From NCBI GenBank assembly GCA_020025345.1, contig JAHHSH010000023.1, positions 1-26,168 on the forward strand: 26,168 nt of DNA. The letters are read 5' to 3'. Position 1 is the stretch's first letter. The number at the start of each line of letters is the position of its first letter. Source of the DNA: Oscillospiraceae bacterium. Lineage in GTDB: Bacteria; Bacillota; Clostridia; Oscillospirales; Oscillospiraceae. This document shows, piece by piece, positions 14,825 through 22,314 of this stretch. Made by a program: the position numbers and the translations under genes. The notes beneath the pieces are model-generated. The model saw nothing but the letters and a program-made list of their open reading frames with translations. It did not search any database and was not told where the DNA came from.

Positions 14825-16159
14825 TTACTGCAGCTTGGACAGGAGCTCTGCACGCAGGTCCTCGTAGCCGGGCTTGCCCAGCAGGGCGAACATATTCTTC
14901 TTGTAGGCCTCAACGCCGGGCTGATCGAAGGGATTCACGTCCAGCAGATAGCCGCTCATGCCGCAGGCGTACTCGAAGAAGTAGATGAGCTGACCGAGCT
15001 GTGCGGCGTCACACTTGTCGCACTGGACAATGATGTTGGGAACGCCGCCCTCCACATGGGCCAGAAGCGTGCCGTCCATGGCCTGCTGGCGGATGAAGTC
15101 CATATCCTTGCCTGCCAGGAAGTTCAGACCGTCGCCGTTATTCTCCTCCATGGGAACCACGTTCTTGGTGGCAGAAGCACCCAGACGCACCACCGTCTCA
15201 AAGAGATGGCGTTCACCCTGCTGGATGTACTGACCCATAGAGTGGAGGTCGGCGGTAAATTCCACGCTGGCAGGGAACAGACCCTTGTTCTCTTTGCCCT
15301 CGCTCTCGCCGTAGAGCTGCTTCCACCACTCGCACATAAAGCGGAAGTTGGGCTCGTAGGCGGCCAGAATCTCGATCTTCTTACCGGCACAGTACAGAGC
15401 GTACCGGGCGGCAGCATACTGCCATGCGGGGTTGGCGGCCAGCTCCGGCTGGGCGCAGCTCTCCATCATGGACTGAGCACCGGCCATGAGTGCGTCAATA
15501 TCCACACCGGCTACGGCGATGGGCAGCAGACCCACGGCAGTGAGCACGCTGTAGCGTCCGCCCACGTCATCGGGAACCACGAAGGTCTCGTATCCGGCGG
15601 CATCGGCCTGGGTCTTCAGAGCGCCCCGGGCGCGGTCCGTGGTGGCGTAGATGCGGCGAGCGGCCTCCTCACGGCCGTACTTCTCCTCCAGAAGGCGGCG
15701 GAAGAAGCGGAAAGCCACGGCAGGCTCGGTGGTGGTGCCGGACTTGGAGATCACGTTGATGGAGAAATCCTTGCCATCCAGCAGCTCCACGATCTCGCTG
15801 AGCTGATCGGAGGAGAGGCCGTTGCCGGCGAAATAGATGTTGGGGGTGGACTTCTTTTTCAGATTATAGTTGGCAGAGCACAGGCATTCAATGACGCCGC
15901 GGGCGCCCAGATAGGAACCGCCGATGCCAATCACCACCAAGGCTTCGCTGTCACTCTGGATCTTCTTGGCGGCGGCCTTGATGCGGGCAAACTCCTCCTT
16001 GTCGTAGTCGGCGGGCAGACGTACCCAACCGGTAAAATCGCTGCCTGCGCCGTCGTGGTTCTGCAGATGGTTGTGGGCGGTGTGCAGCTGCTGCGCCAGA
16101 TTCGCCTCGTAGTTCTCCGGGACGAAGGAGCGCATATTGGACAGGTTCACCTGAATCAT
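14825..16159 (-). CDS. pgi: Glucose-6-phosphate isomerase
   Basis: 444 residues, typical of the short Firmicute form. It interconverts glucose 6-phosphate and fructose 6-phosphate in glycolysis. Diagnostic segments are VVIGIGGSYLGARGVIE (sugar-phosphate binding), NVISKSGTTTEPAVAFR (PGI signature 1 with the SGTT phosphate loop), GGRYSVLTAVGLLPIAVAG, and the C-terminal QPGVEAYKKNMFALLG carrying the catalytic lysine region. The start is ATG at 16159 with AGGAGG 7 bases upstream. A promoter is seen in the short gap before it. Confidence 0.98.
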   Translation of the reverse strand: MIQVNLSNMRSFVPENYEANLAQQLHTAHNHLQNHDGAGSDFTGWVRLPADYDKEEFARIKAAAKKIQSDSEALVVIGIGGSYLGARGVIECLCSANYNLKKKSTPNIYFAGNGLSSDQLSEIVELLDGKDFSINVISKSGTTTEPAVAFRFFRRLLEEKYGREEAARRIYATTDRARGALKTQADAAGYETFVVPDDVGGRYSVLTAVGLLPIAVAGVDIDALMAGAQSMMESCAQPELAANPAWQYAAARYALYCAGKKIEILAAYEPNFRFMCEWWKQLYGESEGKENKGLFPASVEFTADLHSMGQYIQQGERHLFETVVRLGASATKNVVPMEENNGDGLNFLAGKDMDFIRQQAMDGTLLAHVEGGVPNIIVQCDKCDAAQLGQLIYFFEYACGMSGYLLDVNPFDQPGVEAYKKNMFALLGKPGYEDLRAELLSKLQ

Positions 16160-16201
16160 GGTAATTCCTCCTAAAGTTGTATCAAATGATTGGATAGTTC
16201 C

Positions 16202-16230
16202 ATTTTACAACGGCGGAGGATAAAACACAA
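16202..16230 (-). promoter_or_regulatory. Promoter of pgi
   Basis: Read on the minus strand: -35 TTGTGT (16230-16225), 17-base spacer, -10 TAAAAT (16207-16202), 42 bases before the ATG. Confidence 0.5.
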
Positions 16231-16263
16231 GAGAAACCGGGAGAAGACCCGTTCCGGGCAGCG

Positions 16264-17397
16264 TTATCCGCAGAAAAAAGCGGCCCGGAGCAGACGCACC
16301 AGCATTTCGCTCCAGCGCAGCTCCGCCACCGATTCGGCGGCAAGAATGGGGATCTCCAGTACCGTCTCCTCGCCGCTGCGGACGGTGAGGGAGCCGACGG
16401 TCTGCCCTGCTGTCACCGGCGCGGCGACGGAGGATGGCAGCGTTACCTCCTGCGTCAGATTGGCGATCTCTCCCTTGGGCAGCAGGACGGTGCGCCCCTC
16501 ATCCGGCAGCCGCAGCGCCACCGTGTCCACAGTGCCTAACTCTACGGGCAGCGGCTCGAAAGGAGTTTCGGCATCGACCCGGTGCAGGGCGTAGGTGGAA
16601 AAGCCGTAGTTCAACAGAGTTTTTGCATCCTCAAAGCGCTGCTGGGAGGTGCTGCCCTTTAAAATGACGGCAATCAGCTCCATGCCGTCCCGTTCCGCCG
16701 TGGCGCTGATACAGAACCCGGCGCTGCTGGTGCTGCCGGTCTTGAGGCCTGTGGCACCGTCATAGAAGCGGATGAGCTTGTTGGTGTTGGACAGCTGGAA
16801 TTCGCCGCCGCGCAGGGAGTCCATCCAGATGGTGGTGAAGCGGCGGATGTCCGGGTGGTGCAAAATCAGCTCCCGGCTCATGATCGCGATGTCCCACGCG
16901 CTGCTCACATGCCCCTCGGCGGGCAGGCCGGTGCAGTTGACAAAGTGGGTGTCGTTCATGCCCAGCTCCTTGGCGCGGTTGTTCATCTCCGCCACAAACA
17001 GTTCCGTCACGCCGGAGACGTGCTCTCCCAGCGCCACGGCGGCATCGTTGCCGGAGGCCACGCACACCGCCTTGAGCAGCTCCTCCACGGTGATCTGTTC
17101 CCCTTCTGCCAGATATACGTTGCTGCCGCCCATGGATGCGGCGTAGGCGCTGACGGTCACCACATCGTCGTAGTGGATGGCGCCTCGCTCGATGGCCTCC
17201 ATGGTGAGGAGCAGCGTCATGACCTTGGTGACGCTGGCAGGCTCCAGCGGCTCGTGCTCATTTTTGGTGAAGAGCACCTCGCCTGTCTCCTTTTCCATCA
17301 ACAGCGCCGCCTGTGCCTCCACGTCCAAGTCCACTGCCTGCGCCGTACAGGGCAGAAGCAGGGCAAAAATCAGCAAAAAGAATAGCCCTCGTCTCAT
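16264..17397 (-). CDS. D-alanyl-D-alanine carboxypeptidase (low-molecular-weight penicillin-binding protein, DacF/PBP5 type)
   Basis: 377 residues. Residues 1-21 (MRRGLFFLLIFALLLPCTAQA) are a signal peptide. The three serine-peptidase motifs are S55-V-T-K58 (SxxK), S115-G-N117 (SxN) and K219-T-G221 (KTG). It removes the terminal D-alanine of peptidoglycan stem peptides outside the membrane. The C-terminal part (about 270-377) is a PBP5-type beta domain, ending in an amphipathic segment (EMLVRLLRAAFF) that probably binds the membrane. ATG at 17397 was chosen because it begins the signal peptide and follows GGAGGG. DacF and DacB relatives act in sporulation in Bacillus; that role here is unproven. 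Confidence 0.93.
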   Translation of the reverse strand: MRRGLFFLLIFALLLPCTAQAVDLDVEAQAALLMEKETGEVLFTKNEHEPLEPASVTKVMTLLLTMEAIERGAIHYDDVVTVSAYAASMGGSNVYLAEGEQITVEELLKAVCVASGNDAAVALGEHVSGVTELFVAEMNNRAKELGMNDTHFVNCTGLPAEGHVSSAWDIAIMSRELILHHPDIRRFTTIWMDSLRGGEFQLSNTNKLIRFYDGATGLKTGSTSSAGFCISATAERDGMELIAVILKGSTSQQRFEDAKTLLNYGFSTYALHRVDAETPFEPLPVELGTVDTVALRLPDEGRTVLLPKGEIANLTQEVTLPSSVAAPVTAGQTVGSLTVRSGEETVLEIPILAAESVAELRWSEMLVRLLRAAFFCG

Positions 17398-17480
17398 AGG
17401 AATGTCCCTCCATGTCGTTTTTTCTACTCTATGACGCGGTGGGGCAATCCATGACAAGGGCCGGGCGGGATATTTTCTGG

Positions 17481-17509
17481 TTGCAAAGGCGGGGGGAGTC
17501 TGTTATAAT
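17481..17509 (+). promoter_or_regulatory. Promoter of tRNA-Gly
   Basis: -35 TTGCAA (17481-17486), 17-base spacer, perfect -10 TATAAT (17504-17509), placing the transcription start about 10 bases before the tRNA. Confidence 0.8.
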
Positions 17510-17525
17510 AATACGGTACTTGTAC

Positions 17526-17599
17526 GCAGGGTTGGTATATCGGTATTACATCGGCTTCCCAAGCCGTTGAGGCGGGTTCGACTCCCGTACCCTGCTCCA
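17526..17599 (+). tRNA. tRNA-Gly (anticodon CCC, reads GGG)
   Basis: 74 bases with CCA encoded. Acceptor stem GCAGGGT / ACCCTGC is fully paired with discriminator T. The anticodon loop TTCCCAA has anticodon CCC at 17558-17560. The T-arm GCGGG-TTCGACT-CCCGT is complete, and the D-loop carries the conserved A and GG. Two U-U juxtapositions occur at the inner end of the D-stem (13-22) and the outer end of the anticodon stem (27-43), tolerable but slightly weak. It is a single-gene unit with its own promoter and terminator. Confidence 0.95.
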
Positions 17600-17600
17600 T

Positions 17601-17639
17601 AAAAAGGGAAGAAGATGCGCTGCATCCTCTTCCCTTTTT
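17601..17639. terminator. Bidirectional terminator after tRNA-Gly
   Basis: Stem AAAAAGGGAAGA / TCTTCCCTTTTT with an inner GATGC-GCT-GCATC hairpin. It serves the tRNA and, on the other strand, the YgjV-like gene ending at 17642. Confidence 0.9.
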
Positions 17640-17641
17640 GT

Positions 17642-18202
17642 TTATTGATTTTCTGCGGGTGTGACGTCCTTGCGATAGCGGAACATGGCGACAAGGGAGG
17701 TAATGAGCAGAGCCGCCTCGGCAAAGAAGGTGGCGGCGCCGACAATAGCGGTGTAGATCGACCAGATGGAGGATATGCCCAGCAGGAACCAGCGGGCGCG
17801 ATGTTCGTCCCGGACGGAGACAAAGGCCATATTCAAAACGGCACCCAGAATGGGCAGCAGCTCCAGTGCGTTCTTCCATGTGAAGGCCCACACGAAGGTG
17901 GGGGCGGTGAAATACCCGAAGAAGCCCAGTCCCATATACAGGCAGAAGAAAAGAGAGAGCTCCCACTTGGGCGTTTCGGTGCCGTGGAGGGTGCGGATAA
18001 GGGTGACAAGGGGCTGCACGGCGCCCACAAAGCACAAAAATGCGGCAGAACCCACCTCGCCGATGAGAACGAAATTCAGAAGCATGAAGATGTTGGTGGC
18101 GATGTTGACGGCCAGCATCTGCCATTTCCTCTTAAAAAGCGGTGTGAGCACGCACAAAACGGTTGCCATAATACCGCAGAATTGTCCGATGTAATATGCC
18201 AT
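17642..18202 (-). CDS. YgjV-like multi-pass membrane protein
   Basis: 186 residues with about six hydrophobic segments. MAYYIGQFCGIMATVLCVLTPLFKRKWQML at the N-terminus, the NIFMLLNFVLIG segment, and ISSIWSIYTAIVGA near the C-terminus resemble the YgjV family of inner membrane proteins, whose function is unknown. The start is ATG at 18202 after GGAGGGC; the longer frame runs into the promoter and was rejected. It has a strong promoter and shares its terminator with the tRNA gene. The membrane location is firm, the family assignment likely, the role unknown. Confidence 0.8.
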   Translation of the reverse strand: MAYYIGQFCGIMATVLCVLTPLFKRKWQMLAVNIATNIFMLLNFVLIGEVGSAAFLCFVGAVQPLVTLIRTLHGTETPKWELSLFFCLYMGLGFFGYFTAPTFVWAFTWKNALELLPILGAVLNMAFVSVRDEHRARWFLLGISSIWSIYTAIVGAATFFAEAALLITSLVAMFRYRKDVTPAENQ

Positions 18203-18235
18203 AAGAAGCCCTCCAATGATGTTTGACAGTTTCCT

Positions 18236-18264
18236 ATTATAGCGGTGAAAATACCGCATTGCAA
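18236..18264 (-). promoter_or_regulatory. Sigma-A promoter of the YgjV-like gene, with an inverted repeat in the spacer
   Basis: Read on the minus strand: -35 TTGCAA (18264-18259), 17-base spacer, perfect -10 TATAAT (18241-18236). The spacer is almost filled by GCGGT-N6-ACCGC (18242-18257), a perfect inverted repeat that could be an operator. On the plus strand TTGACA (18223-18228) with a weak GAAAAT may serve the divergent DUF3783 gene, but this is uncertain. Confidence 0.65.
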
Positions 18265-18300
18265 GTAAAAGCAGCGATTAAGAAGAAAAGGAGCAACGCC

Positions 18301-18675
18301 ATGAAGCCCACTGTATTATTGTTCGGTATATCCCCTGCCAAGAGAAACGCCATCGGCGTAATCTGCCATAAGCTGAATCTGCGGATGGTGGAAGTCCCGC
18401 CCCAGCGCTGGGGCTGCACCATGGAAACGCTGTTCACCGGCACGGAGGGGGAGTGCCCTGCGAAAGAGCCTTTTGATGAGGAGATGCTGGTGATGGATCT
18501 GCCCGGTGCGGTGATGGATTTCTTTCTGCAGGGTCTCCGCCGCCAGAAGGTGGCGGTGGATTTGAAGGCCGCCCGGACGCCCACTAACGACACATGGACA
18601 GCCGATGCCCTCTATCAGGAGCTGTGCCGGGAGCGTGAGGCTTTCCGGAACGGCACTGCAGCACCCCACCAATAA
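18301..18675 (+). CDS. DUF3783 domain protein
   Basis: 124 residues. The C-terminal half (EEMLVMDLP, then VDLKAARTPTNDTWTADALYQELCRE) matches the TPTN-W-L-EL-E pattern that I associate with DUF3783, a family of small cytoplasmic Clostridia proteins with no known function. The N-terminus (KPTVLLFGISPAKRNAI) is a typical opening strand. The start is ATG at 18301 with AAAGGAG 8 bases upstream; the longer frame extends through the YgjV promoter and lacks a site. It is a single-gene unit, divergent from the YgjV-like gene and followed by a strong terminator. Confidence 0.82.
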   Translation: MKPTVLLFGISPAKRNAIGVICHKLNLRMVEVPPQRWGCTMETLFTGTEGECPAKEPFDEEMLVMDLPGAVMDFFLQGLRRQKVAVDLKAARTPTNDTWTADALYQELCREREAFRNGTAAPHQ

Positions 18676-18680
18676 GCGCA

Positions 18681-18718
18681 AAAAAAGGATGCAAGCCATA
18701 GGCTTGCATCCTTTTTTT
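18681..18718. terminator. Bidirectional terminator between the DUF3783 gene and the heat-shock operon
   Basis: Perfect 11-bp stem GGATGCAAGCC / GGCTTGCATCC, loop ATA, with A6 left and T7 right. It should end both the DUF3783 gene and the convergent seven-gene minus-strand unit. Confidence 0.92.
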
Positions 18719-18731
18719 ATTTTCCGGGAAA

Positions 18732-19781
18732 TCACTGGCACAGCACCATATAGCTGCCGCCTTGGGACGGCACAGTGTAGTCGGTGAGCACGAGCCGGGC
18801 CGTGCGATCATAGTCGGCAGGCAGGGCCTTGTCGAGCCAGTAGTAGGCGGCACTCTCACGCGGCACATAGATCCGGTCGAAATTCTCCGTGAGCACCTGC
18901 GCACTCAAGCCGCTGGCGGAGAAAGCATAGTCTGTGTCGATGCTTGCAGGCAGCAGCACGCTCACGCGCAAAGAGGGCGCAGCCTTGTGGATCTCTGCAA
19001 CCAGCTTGGCGATGGCAGCGCTCCGGTCGGTGTCGGCGGGGAGCGCAGTTGCGCTCAGATCGCCCTCAATGGGATAACGGAAATGCTCCAGCAAGAGCTC
19101 GTCAAAGCCCAGCTTCTCGCACTCCTTGGCCAGGGCGCACAGGTATTCCACCGTGCTGCTCTGGGCGGGGTCCAGCCAGGTGCGGCTGTAGTTGTCGTAC
19201 CAGAGCTGGCCGCCGGGGTAGTGCATGGCGCTCTCCGGTCGTCCCAGTGCGAAAGCGTTGTCACACAGGGCAGAGATACGAGCCACGGTGTAGCAGTCGC
19301 TGTCCAGAATGGTTTTCAGATGGGTCAGCATGTCCGGATTGCCCTGCAGCACGCTCTCGGGCAGCGTAGTGAGACTGCTTTGATAGGCGATGGAGCCGTC
19401 AAAGCGCTTGACATTGACGACTACGGCGCTCTGGTTGGCCAGAAGCTCCTTGGGATCCGCGGTGAGAACACCGTAGGGCAGCTCCGTGGCGTGCAGTTCC
19501 TCCAGCGCCGAAGCGGGTTTCGTGGGATGGGGCTTGGCATCGGGATCCTCGTCATCCCGGTGAATATTGACCTCATCGGAGGAAAGGGGCGGTGCAGGCG
19601 TGTCCTTTTTGGTGAAGAAGGGCAGCTCTAAGTGCATACTGCCGTCATCCTCGTAGACAACATACTGCTGCGCCAGCAGATAGGCCACGGCGCCCAGAAG
19701 AATGAGCAGCAAGACTACCACAAGGGCAATTTTCTTGCCGTTTTTGCGTCCACTATAGCTGTTATATCCTTTGGTTGCCAT
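18732..19781 (-). CDS. DUF4015-type putative glycosyl hydrolase, membrane-anchored
   Basis: 349 residues. A basic N-terminus (GRKNGKK) is followed by one membrane segment at about residues 18-38 (IALVVVLLLILLGAVAYLLA), a Pro/Asp-rich linker to about residue 90, then the catalytic-like domain. TWLDPAQSSTVEYLCALAKEC and LGFDELLLEHFRYP match the DUF4015 putative glycosidase pattern (WLDP, GFDE, D/E-x-x-RFP), related to alpha-amylase-like barrels. It is probably outside the cell, attached to the membrane; the substrate is unknown. The start is ATG at 19781 after GGAAAGGAG; a GTG two codons upstream lies inside the ribosome binding region. It follows rpiB by 26 bases. Confidence 0.75.
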   Translation of the reverse strand: MATKGYNSYSGRKNGKKIALVVVLLLILLGAVAYLLAQQYVVYEDDGSMHLELPFFTKKDTPAPPLSSDEVNIHRDDEDPDAKPHPTKPASALEELHATELPYGVLTADPKELLANQSAVVVNVKRFDGSIAYQSSLTTLPESVLQGNPDMLTHLKTILDSDCYTVARISALCDNAFALGRPESAMHYPGGQLWYDNYSRTWLDPAQSSTVEYLCALAKECEKLGFDELLLEHFRYPIEGDLSATALPADTDRSAAIAKLVAEIHKAAPSLRVSVLLPASIDTDYAFSASGLSAQVLTENFDRIYVPRESAAYYWLDKALPADYDRTARLVLTDYTVPSQGGSYMVLCQ

Positions 19782-19807
19782 AGACACTCCTTTCCAGAAG
19801 GGTTGAC

Positions 19808-20245
19808 TCAGGGCTGAATGTTGTCCAGCAGATCCACGCGGCGCTGGTGACGTCCGCCCTCAAATTCGGTGTTCAAAAAGACCTCGACCATTCGCAGTGC
19901 CATGTTGGTGCCGGTGAGACCTGCGCCCATGGCCAGCACGTTGGCGTTGTTGTGGCGGCGAGTCATCTCAGCGCTCAGGGGATCGGTGCAGTGGGCGCAG
20001 CGAATACCCTTGACCTTGTTGGCGGCGATGGAAATACCGATGCCGGTGGTGCAGATGACGATGCCGTAATCGGCCTCGCCGGCGGCCACAGCACGGGCCA
20101 CTTTTTCGCCGTAGATGGGATAGTCTACACTTTCGCGGCTGTAGCAGCCGAAGTCCTCAAAGTCAATATCGTGCTCCTCCAGCCAGACCAGTACGTCCTG
20201 CTTCAGAAGGTAGCCGCCGTGATCGCATCCAATGGCAATTTTCAT
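19808..20245 (-). CDS. rpiB: Ribose-5-phosphate isomerase B
   Basis: 145 residues, the normal length. It interconverts ribose 5-phosphate and ribulose 5-phosphate in the pentose phosphate pathway. Visible motifs are GCDHGGYLLK (D8, H9), GCYSRESVDYP, the catalytic cysteine C65 in VICTTGIGISIAANK, and RRHNNANVLAMG carrying the ring-opening histidine H98. The start is ATG at 20245 with GAGGAG 8 bases upstream. It lies 27 bases after the PHP gene, in the run of genes that follows dnaJ. Confidence 0.96.
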   Translation of the reverse strand: MKIAIGCDHGGYLLKQDVLVWLEEHDIDFEDFGCYSRESVDYPIYGEKVARAVAAGEADYGIVICTTGIGISIAANKVKGIRCAHCTDPLSAEMTRRHNNANVLAMGAGLTGTNMALRMVEVFLNTEFEGGRHQRRVDLLDNIQP

Positions 20246-20272
20246 GGTTGTTCTCCTCTCGTTTTCTCAAGT

Positions 20273-21085
20273 TCATGGCAAGGGACGGAAGATGGGCTTT
20301 CCCTGCTCGTAGGTGGTGAAATACTCCCATCCGCAGCGCCGCAGCAACGCCTGATTGGACTCTACCGCGATACCGATGTGCTCTGCCGTGTGGGCATCGC
20401 TGCCCAGTGTGATCAGCTCGCCGCCCAATTCCCGATACCGCCGCAGGATTGCCTCCTCCGGCAGAGGGAAATCGCCCCGGTTGGTGTTCAGCTCCAGACC
20501 GATTCCCCGGTCGATGAGCATACGCAGGATCTCCTCCACCTCGTCCATGTAGGGGGCGAAGCTCAAGTGCAGTCCGGTGTGCTGATAGATGTAGCGCAGA
20601 GGCAGGGTAAAGTGGCCCAGTACATGGAATTTTCCCCATGCGATGAGTTTTCGGGTCTGGGTTAGGTAGTCGCGCATGATGGCATCGTAGTAGTCCATGT
20701 CCCTCTTTCCGATGTAGTAGAGGTCCAGATATTGGAACTCCTCACCTGCAGTATGCACCGAACCGATGATAAAATCAAGAGGGGGTGCATTTTTTAGGAG
20801 TGTTTCTGCCCGATCAAAGGAGATGATGGCCTCCCCCAGCTCCGCGCCGTGGCGAATGGTGAGCCGATCGCCATAGAGGGAACGGGCCTCCTCCAGCTGT
20901 CGCAGAGATTCTGTCCAGTCGAAGGTGGTGCGGGGCTCGAATGTCTCCCAGTAGACGGTGTCCAGATGGTCTGTGATGCAGATTTCCTGTAATCCGCGCT
21001 CCAGCGCCGTCCGGGCCACCTCTGCCATAGTGAGTGTTCCGTCCGGCGAGCAGGTAGAGTGCAGATGGTAGTCAGCAAGATACAT
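20273..21085 (-). CDS. PHP-domain phosphatase, histidinol-phosphatase (HisJ/HisK) family
   Basis: 270 residues. PHP metal-binding motifs are visible: YHLHST (H7, H9), ITDHLD (about 38-42), a glutamate in GAELGE, IIGSVHT, VLGHFTLPLRY, and the closing LGSDAHTAEHIG. The family hydrolyses phosphate esters such as histidinol phosphate with two or three metal ions. No histidine biosynthesis gene is nearby, so the substrate could be a different phosphate ester. The start is ATG at 21085 after GAGGTGAG. It lies 25 bases downstream of dnaJ and 27 bases upstream of rpiB. Confidence 0.9.
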   Translation of the reverse strand: MYLADYHLHSTCSPDGTLTMAEVARTALERGLQEICITDHLDTVYWETFEPRTTFDWTESLRQLEEARSLYGDRLTIRHGAELGEAIISFDRAETLLKNAPPLDFIIGSVHTAGEEFQYLDLYYIGKRDMDYYDAIMRDYLTQTRKLIAWGKFHVLGHFTLPLRYIYQHTGLHLSFAPYMDEVEEILRMLIDRGIGLELNTNRGDFPLPEEAILRRYRELGGELITLGSDAHTAEHIGIAVESNQALLRRCGWEYFTTYEQGKPIFRPLP

Positions 21086-21110
21086 GGTCTCTCACCTCGA
21101 TGCCGTTTAA

Positions 21111-22247
21111 TCAGCGCTTGGATTTCTTAAAAAAGCTCTTGCGCTTTTCGTAGTTGTTTTCACCCAGAGAGTCGCTGAACTTCTTCAGCGCTTCCTTCTG
21201 CTGGTGGTTGAGGTTGCGGGGTGTCTCGATGGTGACGGTGACGAACTGATCGCCGCGTCCGCGTCCGTTGAGGACGGGAATGCCCTTGCCCTTGAGGCGG
21301 AATACGGTGCCGGTCTGGGTTCCCTCGGGGATGTCGTACTTCACCTTGCCGTCGATGGTGGGAATCTCCAGCTCGCCGCCTAAGACCGCCTGCGTAAAGG
21401 TAATGGGTGCCTCGCAGAATACGGCGGTTCCCTCACGGCGGAACAGCTCGTGGGGCTTGACCATCACGGTGATGAGAAGGTCGCCGCTGGGGCCGCCGTT
21501 CTTACCGGCGTGTCCCTGTCCCCGCAGGGAGATGGTCTGTCCGTTGTCAATACCGGCGGGAATGGACACCTTGACGGTGCGGCGCTTGCGTACGCGGCCG
21601 GAGCCGTGGCAATCCTCGCAGGGCTGGTGGATGATCTTGCCGGTGCCGTGGCACTTGGAGCAGGGGGAGGTGCTGGCGAACACGCCCATGGGTGTCTGGC
21701 GGCGCACCTGCACCGAGCCGGTACCGTGGCACTCCGGGCAGACTTCCGGCGTAGTGCCCTTCTTGCAGCCGTTGCCGCCGCAGGTGGGGCAGTTCTCAGA
21801 GCGATCCAGCGAAACTTCCTTCTCGCAGCCGAAAGCGGCCTCTGTGAAGGAAAGGGACACGCTCATGCGGATGCTCTCGCCCCGCTGGGGGCCGTTGCGG
21901 CGCTGCTGTCCACCGCCGCCAAAGCCGCCGCCGAAGAAGCTGCCGAAAATATCACCCAGATCGCCGAAATCGAAGCCGCCGCCGAAGCCGCCACCGCCGG
22001 CACCGGCGTAGTTGGGATCCACACCGGCAAAGCCGAACTGGTCATAGCGGGATCTCTTGTCGGGATCGGACAGCACCTCGTTGGCCTCGTTGATCTCTTT
22101 GAACTTTTCCTCGGCCTCTTTGTCGCCGGGGTTCATATCGGGATGGTAGTGGCGGGCCAGCTTTTTGTAGGCCCGCTTGATCTCGGCCTCGGATGCGTCC
22201 TTACTGACGCCCAAGACCTCATAATAATCGCGTTTTTGCTCAGCCAT
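21111..22247 (-). CDS. dnaJ: Chaperone protein DnaJ (Hsp40)
   Basis: 378 residues. The J domain carries HPD at 35-37, which stimulates DnaK ATPase. A Gly/Phe-rich linker follows (about 80-113). The zinc-binding domain holds four CxxC motifs at C153/C156, C170/C173, C196/C199 and C210/C213; the first is followed by GGNG instead of the usual GxGxx pattern. Substrate-binding C-terminal domains follow (FRLKGKGIPVLNGRGRGDQFV). It delivers unfolded proteins to DnaK. The start is ATG at 22247 with TAGGAG 9 bases upstream. A hairpin lies between it and dnaK, which may lower its expression relative to dnaK. Confidence 0.98.
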   Translation of the reverse strand: MAEQKRDYYEVLGVSKDASEAEIKRAYKKLARHYHPDMNPGDKEAEEKFKEINEANEVLSDPDKRSRYDQFGFAGVDPNYAGAGGGGFGGGFDFGDLGDIFGSFFGGGFGGGGQQRRNGPQRGESIRMSVSLSFTEAAFGCEKEVSLDRSENCPTCGGNGCKKGTTPEVCPECHGTGSVQVRRQTPMGVFASTSPCSKCHGTGKIIHQPCEDCHGSGRVRKRRTVKVSIPAGIDNGQTISLRGQGHAGKNGGPSGDLLITVMVKPHELFRREGTAVFCEAPITFTQAVLGGELEIPTIDGKVKYDIPEGTQTGTVFRLKGKGIPVLNGRGRGDQFVTVTIETPRNLNHQQKEALKKFSDSLGENNYEKRKSFFKKSKR

Positions 22248-22267
22248 ATTCGCTATCTCCTAAACAT

Positions 22268-22303
22268 CACAAAGAGGGACAGGTACGCCTGCCCCCTTTT
22301 GTG
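22268..22303 (-). other. Hairpin between dnaK and dnaJ
   Basis: On the minus-strand RNA the arms CACAAAAGGGGGCAGG and CCTGTCCCTCTTTGTG pair over 16 positions, with two G-U wobbles and one A-C mismatch, around the loop CGTA. There is no T-run directly after it, so it is more likely an mRNA-processing or stability element than a full terminator. Confidence 0.6.
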
Positions 22304-22314
22304 AATATGCTTGC

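Noticed and set aside
14813..16174. Long plus-strand open frame of 453 codons opposite pgi
   Set aside because: It is fully antisense to the clear pgi gene, low in complexity (rich in Gly, Val, Leu, His) and lacks a ribosome binding site. GC-rich coding DNA produces such shadows.
17424..18125. Minus-strand open frame running through the tRNA-Gly gene
   Set aside because: It crosses the tRNA, two promoters and a terminator, and overlaps the better supported YgjV-like gene in another frame.
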